A program made the position numbers and the translations under genes. Source: CAZILN01 sp964540005 (lineage in GTDB: Bacteria; Bacteroidota; Bacteroidia; Bacteroidales; SM23-62). Taken from it: a stretch of DNA of 10,291 bases. Below the pieces are notes generated by a model. The model was not told the origin of the DNA. It worked only from the letters and a program-made list of their open reading frames with translations, and made no database searches. Position 1 is the stretch's first letter, and every line of letters begins with the position of its first letter. Below are positions 1 through 7,628 of this stretch, piece by piece. The stretch covers positions 1-10,291 of the forward strand of contig CAZILN010000229.1 of the NCBI GenBank assembly GCA_964540005.1, given 5' to 3'.

Positions 1-1577
1 AAATACTCTTCGGCCCGTTCTATCAATCCGCCGTTGGCAGAGTTATAGGGATTGGTTTCCCACATATAATCTACATTTTCCGAAAACATTCCGTGCTGGA
101 ATATGGCCAGCTGCATGTATACATCCCTGGCTTCGCAGAGATCCAGCAGGGAATCGCTCATTGCAGCGGCCTGCTGGCTGTAAATACCCAGTCCGTAATA
201 TTCATAATAATAATCTTCATCCCATTCAAGAGTCTGGTAATCAAAGGGTGTGTGCCAGTACCGGAAGATATTGGCCTTCCCCTGGGAGAGGTTATTGATG
301 ATAGTGGTATAATTAGTCATGAAATTCCAGCCAATATTGATCCCCAGGGGATAAAATGCTTCTCCCGTTGAATGCCGGTAATACTGACGATTATCGGGAT
401 CTGTCCTTATAACACCAGGTGTATCCCCCGCTGTTACTTCAAAATCAAGGTTGTCGGTCTCATACTCCCCGGTACTGTCAGTCAGCATAAGCTTTAATGA
501 ATGCATTCCTTCCTGTTCGCATATAAACCTCAGCATCCAGGTCTCCTGTCTGCCATCCAGCTCAAACTCGCTGGTCTTGTAGCTTGCACTCTTGTAGTAG
601 AAACAGGGGACCCGCATCATTGATCCATCGGGACAGCTGATCTCTGCATCTATCATGACCTCATCAGGATCATAGGGATTTTCATACTCATCCAGTACCT
701 GGAAGGTAACTTCAATTTTTTCATTTGTTTTTAGCGGGCCGGGAGGAAAAACCGGGGTGTTCATCTTGCCATCAGCGGGGAATACGAATACCGGTGTGAA
801 CATACTGGCTGACTTTCCGTCGTTATCGCTTATGGTCAGGGTAGGATTAAAGGTAGTGTCGTTGGCATAGCTGTGGGTGACGATCATCCCTGAGTCAAGA
901 GTTCCGTCACCGAAATCCCAGTGATAGCTGACGATTTCACCATCATAGTCAATGGATTCAGAGGCATCAAAACTAATCGTGTCCCCGATGATCACATTAG
1001 TTTTGGAAACTGAAAACTGTGGTTTTGGAGTGCCGTCTCCGGCCTCGGTATTGATAAGCTGTACATCATCAAACCAGACATCGGCCGGCGCTTCATTATC
1101 AACACAGGCGGCCAGCTGAAGCCTTGTAAATTCCTTTCCCATGGCAGCTGTCATATCCATCTCGCATTCTACCCAGCTAAATGGCGCAGGCTGGAAGTTC
1201 CATTCCGGGGCCCAGCTCTCAATCAGGATCACGGTGTCGATGTAGAACTTGGCAAAGATCCTTCCCTGGATGGTGGTACGGAGTTTAAATACCAGTTTAT
1301 TATTAAAGCCCACCTTCATGGTATCGGGGAAATGCATGGTCACAAAGCGCCAGTTGCCTTCGGTCTTATTATAGTAGCCAACACTGTCACTGGTATTGAG
1401 GCCTGATTTATCAGGATTTTCGACTACGGCAGTGCTACCAACTGAAGTAATATGCGGGGAGGTTTCATCTGTCTCGAAATCAGCCAGCATTTGTGCTCTC
1501 AGCAGTGGTGCGACAAACAGGAGCAGGATGCCCAATGCCAGGGATCTGACATACGCTCCTTTGTATCTCTTTACCAT
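1..1577 (-). CDS. Secreted multidomain glycoside-hydrolase-like protein with PKD and DUF5060-like domains (3' end outside window)
   Basis: The frame is open from an ATG at 1577 to the left edge, giving 525 complete residues with no stop; the C-terminus is missing. The N-terminus is a Sec signal peptide: basic residues, a hydrophobic run at about 13-25, and likely cleavage after LRA (28). Residues 30-175 resemble a beta-sandwich carbohydrate-binding region ending in WFDDVQL (168-174). Residues about 185-265 are a PKD domain with the signature WDFGDG (220-225). Residues about 283-385 match the DUF5060 pattern (NPYDPDE at 300-306, CPDGSM, PCFYY, then a G-rich turn). This domain usually precedes a TIM-barrel glycosidase. 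From about 390, FYPLGINIGW (408-417) and NIFRYWHTPF (436-445) look like the first strands of a GH5/DUF4038-type barrel. The probable role is polysaccharide or glycan processing outside the cytoplasm. The catalytic acids lie beyond the window, so activity and substrate cannot be judged, nor can a C-terminal secretion tag. It is probably transcribed separately from the efflux operon. Confidence 0.82.
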   Translation of the reverse strand, partial: MVKRYKGAYVRSLALGILLLFVAPLLRAQMLADFETDETSPHITSVGSTAVVENPDKSGLNTSDSVGYYNKTEGNWRFVTMHFPDTMKVGFNNKLVFKLRTTIQGRIFAKFYIDTVILIESWAPEWNFQPAPFSWVECEMDMTAAMGKEFTRLQLAACVDNEAPADVWFDDVQLINTEAGDGTPKPQFSVSKTNVIIGDTISFDASESIDYDGEIVSYHWDFGDGTLDSGMIVTHSYANDTTFNPTLTISDNDGKSASMFTPVFVFPADGKMNTPVFPPGPLKTNEKIEVTFQVLDEYENPYDPDEVMIDAEISCPDGSMMRVPCFYYKSASYKTSEFELDGRQETWMLRFICEQEGMHSLKLMLTDSTGEYETDNLDFEVTAGDTPGVIRTDPDNRQYYRHSTGEAFYPLGINIGWNFMTNYTTIINNLSQGKANIFRYWHTPFDYQTLEWDEDYYYEYYGLGIYSQQAAAMSDSLLDLCEARDVYMQLAIFQHGMFSENVDYMWETNPYNSANGGLIERAEEY

Positions 1578-1663
1578 GTTATTACTGATTATGTGAAATA
1601 TTAAGCTTATCTGTAAACCCTGGTAAAAATATCTATTTTATTAAGGAAAAGAAGGGATTTCCT

Positions 1664-1695
1664 CAAATTTACAATCGTGAGTATTACCAGGCCAA
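1664..1695 (-). promoter_or_regulatory. Candidate Bacteroidota sigma-ABfr-type promoter for the secreted PKD protein
   Basis: On the minus strand, TAAATTTG (1671 to 1664) fits the Bacteroidota -7 consensus TAnnTTTG exactly. A TTG at 1695-1693 lies 21 nt upstream, within the spacing range known for this class. The predicted transcript starts near 1657 and leaves a leader of about 80 nt before the ATG at 1577. The -33 element directly abuts the stop codon of the PII-like gene, so this promoter would separate the secreted protein from the efflux operon. The assignment is by consensus match only. Confidence 0.5.
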
Positions 1696-1696
1696 T

Positions 1697-1990
1697 TTAA
1701 ACTGTCTGGAGGATATCCCAGACAAAAGCCCTTACTCCGACGTCTTCATTTACCGTGTCCAGTTTCTTGACGTTCTCCATTAAGGGTTCAACTTTCTTAT
1801 CAGGGATGACAAGCAGAGCGGCAGAATTCATTTCCGGCCAGGTATGGGTACCCATCCTGGGATCTCCGGTCTCAGTACCGCGGCCCTGGACATCGTTCCA
1901 CCAGGTATAGCCCCTGATCTCGAGCCGGTCCAGCATATATTCCACCCGTTCGGTCTGGGCCTGGTTAAAAACTACTAATACAGCTTTCAT
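1697..1990 (-). CDS. PII-like (PII-NG-type) small protein, last gene of the RND efflux operon
   Basis: A 97-residue soluble protein with the ferredoxin-like beta-alpha-beta pattern of the PII signalling superfamily: strand 2-8 (KAVLVVF), helix about 11-25, strand 28-37 (YTWWNDVQGRG), a loop at 38-55 rich in G, T and D in the T-loop position, strand 57-62 (AALLVI), helix 66-78. The segment VQGRG before the loop recalls the start of the PII T-loop. The canonical B-loop (TGxxGDGKI) is absent, so ordinary PII ATP/ADP and 2-oxoglutarate binding should not be assumed. Known context: a PII subgroup called PII-NG is repeatedly encoded beside RND heavy-metal efflux genes. Here the gene starts 14 bp after the RND stop and is almost certainly co-transcribed. 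Inferred role: cytoplasmic sensor or allosteric modulator of the pump. The start ATG at 1990 follows an A-rich leader and no Shine-Dalgarno. A CutA- or DUF190-like assignment is a less likely alternative. Confidence 0.68.
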   Translation of the reverse strand: MKAVLVVFNQAQTERVEYMLDRLEIRGYTWWNDVQGRGTETGDPRMGTHTWPEMNSAALLVIPDKKVEPLMENVKKLDTVNEDVGVRAFVWDILQTV

Positions 1991-2004
1991 ATGTTTTAAT
2001 TTTC

Positions 2005-5000
2005 CTATTTGTCCATAAAAATAAATTTCCTGCGGAGCCTCTGCTTTTTATCCCTTGCTGTTTTCCTGATCACGGAACCATAAAGTACCGGGATAAGGAT
2101 CAGGGTCAGGATGGTAGAAAAGATCAGTCCCCCTATAACGGTTATCCCCATTGGGCTCCAGATCTCCGATCCTTCCCCTGTGCTGACTGCCAGCGGCAGC
2201 ATGGCCAGGATGGTGGTCAGTGAGGTCATCAGGACAGGCCGCAGGCGTGATCTGCCCGAAATGGCAATCGCATCGTCCAGCTCGTATTCCCTGTCACGCA
2301 TCAGGTTGATAAAGTCAATCATTACGATCCCGTTCTTAACAACAATACCGATAAGCAGCACGGCGCCCAGGGCTGCCACGACACTCAGGGTTGTTTTTGT
2401 AATCAACAATGCCAGTATAACCCCGGAGAAAGAAAACGGAATGGTAAACATAATGATGAGCGGCATCACGAATGATTCAAACTGGGAAGCCATGATCAGG
2501 TATACCAGTAAGAGTGCTATCAGCATCAGTAATCCCAGGTCGGCAAAGGCCTCCTGCTGATCCTCATAGGCGCCCCCCACGTTTGTCAGGATCTCACCGG
2601 GTATTTCCATCTGGTCTATTTCGGCGCTGATCCTTCCGGCCAGTTCCCCCAATGAAATGCCTACCGGCTTAACGGACACTGTGACCAGCCTCTCCCTTCG
2701 TTTCCGTTCTATATTGGGTGGACTCCAGTATTCCCTGACTTTACCCAGTTCGCTGATTTTTATTTTCTGTCCCATAGGTGTGATAACAGTTATCTCTTCA
2801 ATATCGGATATGGAATTCCTGTATTCCTCGGTCAATCTCACGACAATATCATATTCATCCCCTTCCTCCCGGAAGCGGGATGCTATCATCCCGTCCACCC
2901 GGTTACGGATATACATTGACACGGTTGCCGTGTTGAGACCGTGCTGGGCCATCTTATTGCGGTCAAGGGCTATCTGCAGTTCCGGTTTTTCTTTTTCCCG
3001 GCTGATCTGGACATCCTCGGCACCCTCTATCCCGCCTATCATGTCCCTCATCTGTGCGGCCACCATGTTAGTCATATCAAAATCATAACCATAGATCTCC
3101 ACGTTAACCGTATTGCCGGCCGATCCCATAAAATTTGTCTGGGTGGTCAGATTATAATTAATGATTTCCGGGAACTGGTCCAGTCGTGCCCTGAGATCAT
3201 CAGAAATATCCCATACGGAGCGTTCCCTGAGTTCACGGGAGGACAGGCTCAGGGTAAAATTGATTATATTGGAACCGCTCTGGCTGAAAAGTGATAAAAA
3301 GCCTCCTTCATCATCCGAACCTGTGGAAGAAGAGATAAGTTCGACCTCCGGATACCGTTCCTTTAATATTTCTTCAATCTTAAGGGTGGTTTTCATTGTT
3401 TCTTCCACACGGACCCCGGACTGCAGTTCGACATAAATACTCAACTGTCCTTCATCCGATTCAGGCATGAAATCTGTATCTACAAACTTTACCAGGTACA
3501 TGGACCCAATGAAAACAATCGTTCCGCTTATCAGGACCAGCCCTTTATGACGCAAGGCCCAGCGCAGGTTATTCTCGTAAAAGATCTCTATTCCTGTCAA
3601 TAATCTTCCCAGGGTACGTGAATAACTGAGCAGAGGTGGCTTTTTCTTCTTTTGCTTCAGTTTTAAAAGTACCGAAGCAAGCATGGGAGTGAGTGATATA
3701 GCTATAACGGTGGAGGTCACAATGGTAATGGACACTATCCATCCCAGCTGGTTGAACATCACACCGGTCAGTCCGGATACAAGTGTAAGCGGCATGAAAA
3801 CCGCCAGTACTACAAGGGTGGTTACTATTACAGCCAGCCATACCTCATTGGTAGCATAAACGGCTGCTTCCCTGGGACTGGCGCCCCGGTCGATGTGCTT
3901 GGAAATATTCTCCAGCACCACAATGGCGTCATCAACCACCATCCCTATGGCAATGGCCAGGGAGGCCAGGGAGATCACGTTCAGTGAATTGCCGGTAATA
4001 AAAAGATATATAAAGGATGTGATCAGGGAGATGGGAATAGCCAGACCCACAATGAAGGTGGCTCTCCACCTGCCCAGAAAGACCAGCACGACAAGGATGA
4101 CAAAAAAAAGTGCCCACAGCAGGGTTTGTGACAGGTTTTTTATGGCACCGACTATAAAATCCGAAGTGTCCATGATGGTGGTGATGGTTATATCGGGGGG
4201 CAGGGTCTTCTCCAGCTCGGCAAGCTGCCGGTTCACCTGCCTGCTGATCTTAACCGAATTGGCTCCTGACTGCTTCATGACAAACATCCGCAATCCCTGC
4301 TTCCCGTTTATCCGTTCCTCTATGGACTGGTCCTTTATGGTATCCCGTACTGTTCCTACATCTGTCAGGTAAATCGGTTTGCCGCCAAAGTTGCCGACTA
4401 CTAGATTATCCAGCTGTCCGCTTTCGGTAAATTCCCCCTGCACCCTGAGCTGGTAATCCATCTGTCCCATTTCAACATTCCCTGAAGGGGTGTTCATGTT
4501 TTCAGCACCAATAACACCTCCTACCTGCTCTATGGTAAGGTTATAAGCATCCAGGCGTTTGGGATCTACATCCACATAAATCTTTCTCCGGGGCGCCCCC
4601 ATCAGGCTGACCGATCCTATGCCGTCTATCCTGTTAAGCGGATTGATAACCCGTTCATCCAGGATCTTGGCCAGTCCCGAAAAATTCTCCTCAGCCGTGA
4701 TGGCATAAAACAATATGGGCATCATGCTGGTGTTGAACTTCAGAATACTGGGCCTGCTGCAATCTTCCGGAAGATTGTCATAGGTAAAATCAACTGCAGA
4801 CCGGATGTCGTTGGCGGCCTCATCCAGACTGGTCCCCCATTCGAATTCAAGGAATATGACCGACAGGTTATCATATGATACCGAGGAGACATCCTTTAAC
4901 CTGTCGATGCTGTTAAAGGAGTCCTCAAGTTTCCTGGTAACGTTGGTTTCAATATCCGAAGCATTGGCCCCCAGGTAAGTGGTCATAACGGAAACGGCCG

Positions 5001-5127
5001 GGAATTCCATATCAGGATAAAGGTCTATGGGTAACTGCACCAGGGAATAAAATCCCAGGACCAGTATGCCGGCAAAGATCATAAGGGTCGTAATGGGCTT
5101 TCTTACTGCACTTTTATATATACTCAT
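2005..5127 (-). CDS. RND family efflux pump, inner membrane transporter (HAE1/AcrB-type)
   Basis: The 1040 residues are full length for the AcrB/MexB superfamily. The order is TM1 (about 12-31), a first periplasmic porter/docking region (about 33-330), TM2-TM6 (about 334-490), a lysine-rich cytoplasmic loop (KQKKKK, 491-496), TM7 (about 530-547), a second periplasmic region, and TM8-TM12 (about 864-1022). The proton-relay residues of drug-type pumps are visible: adjacent aspartates D399-D400 in TM4 (GMVVDDAIVV), lysine K931 in TM10 (VVKNGIVMIDF) and T1005 in TM12. The DD pair argues for the hydrophobe/amphiphile class (HAE1) rather than the heavy-metal class, which usually has a single TM4 Asp in DFG...DG context. 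It acts as a trimer exporting substrates from periplasm or membrane using the proton gradient. Substrate is unknown. The ATG at 5127 lies 30 bp after the fusion-protein stop and begins a typical MSIYKSAVRKPI amino terminus. The frame is intact. Confidence 0.96.
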   Translation of the reverse strand: MSIYKSAVRKPITTLMIFAGILVLGFYSLVQLPIDLYPDMEFPAVSVMTTYLGANASDIETNVTRKLEDSFNSIDRLKDVSSVSYDNLSVIFLEFEWGTSLDEAANDIRSAVDFTYDNLPEDCSRPSILKFNTSMMPILFYAITAEENFSGLAKILDERVINPLNRIDGIGSVSLMGAPRRKIYVDVDPKRLDAYNLTIEQVGGVIGAENMNTPSGNVEMGQMDYQLRVQGEFTESGQLDNLVVGNFGGKPIYLTDVGTVRDTIKDQSIEERINGKQGLRMFVMKQSGANSVKISRQVNRQLAELEKTLPPDITITTIMDTSDFIVGAIKNLSQTLLWALFFVILVVLVFLGRWRATFIVGLAIPISLITSFIYLFITGNSLNVISLASLAIAIGMVVDDAIVVLENISKHIDRGASPREAAVYATNEVWLAVIVTTLVVLAVFMPLTLVSGLTGVMFNQLGWIVSITIVTSTVIAISLTPMLASVLLKLKQKKKKPPLLSYSRTLGRLLTGIEIFYENNLRWALRHKGLVLISGTIVFIGSMYLVKFVDTDFMPESDEGQLSIYVELQSGVRVEETMKTTLKIEEILKERYPEVELISSSTGSDDEGGFLSLFSQSGSNIINFTLSLSSRELRERSVWDISDDLRARLDQFPEIINYNLTTQTNFMGSAGNTVNVEIYGYDFDMTNMVAAQMRDMIGGIEGAEDVQISREKEKPELQIALDRNKMAQHGLNTATVSMYIRNRVDGMIASRFREEGDEYDIVVRLTEEYRNSISDIEEITVITPMGQKIKISELGKVREYWSPPNIERKRRERLVTVSVKPVGISLGELAGRISAEIDQMEIPGEILTNVGGAYEDQQEAFADLGLLMLIALLLVYLIMASQFESFVMPLIIMFTIPFSFSGVILALLITKTTLSVVAALGAVLLIGIVVKNGIVMIDFINLMRDREYELDDAIAISGRSRLRPVLMTSLTTILAMLPLAVSTGEGSEIWSPMGITVIGGLIFSTILTLILIPVLYGSVIRKTARDKKQRLRRKFIFMDK

Positions 5128-5157
5128 TGCTGTGATTTTTAATTTTCATATGGCTTC

Positions 5158-6231
5158 CTACTCGCTGACAACGGTCACCTTATCCCCGTCAAGAAGTTTG
5201 GCCTGTCCGGTTACTATAATCCGGCTGCCAATACCAAGTTCATCAGAAATAACCTCGATCATATCGTCGAAACGTTTCCCAATCTGTACTGTGACCCGTT
5301 TTGCGTTACCATTTTCTTCCAGGAACATGTACCGTTCATTTGATCCCTGCAGTTTCAGGACAGCTACGGATGGTACCACCAGGGCCATTTCTTCGCCAAG
5401 TTTCATCTCCACCCTGCTGAACATTCCCGGCCGGAGCAACTCCTCCTTGTTGCTGATCTCAATTTCTATGGTAAAGGATCTTGTGGCAGGATCAAGGGTC
5501 GGGTAGATCCTTATGACCTTACCGGGAAAATCCTTATCCGGATAGATATCGCAAGTCACTGAAGCATCCATTCCCATACTTACCAAAGGAAAATATTTCT
5601 CGGAGATATTTACTTCAACTTTCAGGGGATCGATTTGGACAATTGATACAATCGCGGCCTTGCCGGCCATGGTGTTGGGAGCCCCGGAATATAATTCCCC
5701 ATCCTCATAATATTTGCCTGAGATCACCCCGTCGAAGGGAGCCTTCAGAAGGTTGTTTTCCTGCAAGAACTCCACATTGGAACTGGCAATATCATACTGG
5801 GTCTTAACCTGGTCATACTGCTGTTTGGAGATACTGCCCACCTTGTTGAGGGTATCCAGCCTCCGGAAGTCGGTCTGAACGTTTTTCAGCTGTATGCTGG
5901 CCTGGTGCAACTGTGTACGGTCCATCTGAACCAGTTTATCTCCCTTATTAACATGATCCCCGATCTCCACATATATTTTTTCTATCCTCCCCGGCGATGA
6001 TGATGCCAGGTGGTTCTCCTCGAACGGGATCAAAGATGAAGTATACTCAATAGTCCGGGAAATCATCTGCTCCTCGAGTATCAGGACCTCAACCATCTGT
6101 TCTTTTACTGCAGATGTAACTTCTGCGGCATCGGCGGCTGTGCCGTTTTCCGTACCTTCTCCGGTATTGCCTGCCGTACAACCGGCAATGGCAGTTGATA
6201 ATAAGAATGAATAATATAAATTACGTCTCAT
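5158..6231 (-). CDS. RND efflux periplasmic adaptor (membrane fusion protein, HlyD/AcrA family), lipoprotein
   Basis: A 357-residue adaptor linking the RND pump to the outer membrane channel. The N-terminus is a lipoprotein signal with lipobox IAGC and lipidated Cys18, followed by a Gly/Thr/Ala-rich linker to about residue 40. The first half of the barrel-sandwich (lipoyl-like) domain is GRIEKIYVEIGDHVNKGDKL (81-100). An alpha-helical hairpin covers about 105-158. The second half, KAPFDGVISG (163-172), closes the lipoyl domain. Beta-barrel residues follow (about 200-280), including the family signature LRPGMFSRVEM (266-276), and then the membrane-proximal domain. Length is near the AcrA/MexA norm. 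It lies 32 bp after the TolC-family gene and 30 bp before the pump gene, so the three form one transcription unit. The ATG at 6231 is chosen because it directly begins the signal peptide (MRRNLYYSFLL). Confidence 0.94.
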   Translation of the reverse strand: MRRNLYYSFLLSTAIAGCTAGNTGEGTENGTAADAAEVTSAVKEQMVEVLILEEQMISRTIEYTSSLIPFEENHLASSSPGRIEKIYVEIGDHVNKGDKLVQMDRTQLHQASIQLKNVQTDFRRLDTLNKVGSISKQQYDQVKTQYDIASSNVEFLQENNLLKAPFDGVISGKYYEDGELYSGAPNTMAGKAAIVSIVQIDPLKVEVNISEKYFPLVSMGMDASVTCDIYPDKDFPGKVIRIYPTLDPATRSFTIEIEISNKEELLRPGMFSRVEMKLGEEMALVVPSVAVLKLQGSNERYMFLEENGNAKRVTVQIGKRFDDMIEVISDELGIGSRIIVTGQAKLLDGDKVTVVSE

Positions 6232-6263
6232 TTTTCGGGTTATTTGGGTTTTAATACTATGAT

Positions 6264-7562
6264 TTACAGTTTATTCAGAAGTTTGTCCAGAGCCAGCTGT
6301 GCATTGAGCAACTGCATCAGGGCATTGATCGTAGAGGTCTCTGCCTGGAGATAATTGTTGTTGGCTGTTGTCAGGTCCAGGCTTGAAACCAGTCCCTGCT
6401 GGTATTTACGATTAATGTTGTCATATACCCTCTTTGATACTGCCACATTCTCTTTCTGGCTCTCATACTGTTCCATTCCTGTACGGAGGTTATACCGCAG
6501 CTGTTTTTCCTGGATGAGCAGCTGGTCGGTCAGAAATGCCTTGTTATTAAGGGTGGTTTCATAACTGATCTTTGCCTGGTCCAGCCTGGATTTCCTGGAA
6601 CCGCTTGAAAAGATCGGTACGTTCATCTGCAACCCGATCAGGTTTGCCGGGGTCATGTCAAAATCAGGTTTCAGTATCTTTTCAGTCCGGCTGTAAAATC
6701 CTGAAACAGTGGGCAGGAAACTCATCTTTTGCATATCTACCTGTTTCTTCGACAGCAATTGCTGGGTACTGATCATCTGGTAATCAATATGTCCCTCCAG
6801 GTCAAACTCCTCCGCCAGTGTTTGGTCAAAGTCAATCCTGAGCAGGATCTCGTCCATACTGTCTGTAAGGGTAAGCCCTGTCTGAGCATCCACTCCCAGC
6901 TGCAGCCTGAGCAGGTTAAGGGCAAGTTCTATCTGCCTTTCGGCTGATCTTGCAGCATTTTCCAGGTATGTGACCTGTACGGCCATCTGGTCCACATCGG
7001 TGATCTCGGCTATGCCCACTGAATACATAGCACCGGTTTTGTCGTATACCTCCCTGATGTTTTCAAGGTTTTGCAGGAGGATATCCCGAGAGCCCCTTGC
7101 AACCAGAACCGTATAATAGGATGCAGCTACCTGCTGCCTGATATCCAGTTCGGTTTTCTCATAGCTGGATTCCATCAGGTCCTTGTAGATCCGGGCTGTC
7201 TGCAATCCGACAATATAGTTCCCGCTGAAGATCAGCTGACCAACTGTCAGTCCAAGGTTACTGGTTGGTTTGAAGGGGATGGTTTGGGGAGGAGCTTCTC
7301 CGAACTTGAATACTATTTCAGCTCCCAGAAAATTCGTGTAATCTATGGTGGCATCTACCTGGGGGAGCCCCATGGCCAAAGTTTCCCATATGCCTTCCTG
7401 TGCAGCATCAACTGCCAGTCCGGCATTTTTAAGCAGCCTGTTGTACTCGATGGCATAGTCCTGTGCCGCAGTCAGGCTCAGCTTCAGTTCCTCCTGGGCC
7501 TGAACAGGCAATATGCCCGCTGCAATGACAGCCAGGAGAAGGACTAATTGTTTTATACTCAT
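6264..7562 (-). CDS. TolC family outer membrane efflux protein
   Basis: A 432-residue outer membrane channel subunit, slightly shorter than E. coli TolC as is common in Bacteroidota. A Sec signal peptide (MSIKQLVLLLAVIAAGILPVQA) cleaves near residue 22; no lipobox is present. The sequence shows the internal duplication of the family. Each half has long amphipathic helices separated by an outer membrane beta segment: GLTVGQLIFSGN (104-115) in the first and GLQMNVPIFSSGSRKS (310-325) in the second. The latter is the classic family pattern before the DQAK helix. The C-terminal helical region (370-432) has YQQGLVSSLDLTTANNNYLQAE, typical of the equatorial/coil region. It functions as a trimer forming the exit duct for the pump encoded two genes downstream. 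It lies 66 bp after the TetR gene; no promoter consensus is evident in that gap, so co-transcription with the regulator is inferred. Confidence 0.95.
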   Translation of the reverse strand: MSIKQLVLLLAVIAAGILPVQAQEELKLSLTAAQDYAIEYNRLLKNAGLAVDAAQEGIWETLAMGLPQVDATIDYTNFLGAEIVFKFGEAPPQTIPFKPTSNLGLTVGQLIFSGNYIVGLQTARIYKDLMESSYEKTELDIRQQVAASYYTVLVARGSRDILLQNLENIREVYDKTGAMYSVGIAEITDVDQMAVQVTYLENAARSAERQIELALNLLRLQLGVDAQTGLTLTDSMDEILLRIDFDQTLAEEFDLEGHIDYQMISTQQLLSKKQVDMQKMSFLPTVSGFYSRTEKILKPDFDMTPANLIGLQMNVPIFSSGSRKSRLDQAKISYETTLNNKAFLTDQLLIQEKQLRYNLRTGMEQYESQKENVAVSKRVYDNINRKYQQGLVSSLDLTTANNNYLQAETSTINALMQLLNAQLALDKLLNKL

Positions 7563-7628
7563 ATACTCAGTTTTTAATAATTGTTGTTTTATGATATGTC
7601 GGCCATGTTTTAAATTGTGATCTGTTTA

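Noticed and set aside
1648..1664. GGAAA/TTTCC inverted repeat downstream of the PII-like gene as terminator of the efflux operon
   Set aside because: The stem is only about 5 bp, not GC-rich, lacks a U-run, and lies downstream of the candidate promoter of the next gene.
2111..4372. Several plus-strand open frames of 90-160 codons opposite the RND gene
   Set aside because: They are antisense to a full-length conserved pump, are Ser/Thr/Ile-rich shadow translations, and show no domain or signal pattern.
2005..5127. Heavy-metal (CusA/CzcA) assignment suggested by the PII-like neighbour
   Set aside because: The adjacent Asp pair in TM4 and the Lys in TM10 are those of the hydrophobe/amphiphile class, and the operon has no metal-binding Met or His clusters.
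7071..7547. Plus-strand open frame of 158 codons opposite the TolC-family gene
   Set aside because: It is antisense to a clear outer membrane channel gene and has no recognisable family pattern.
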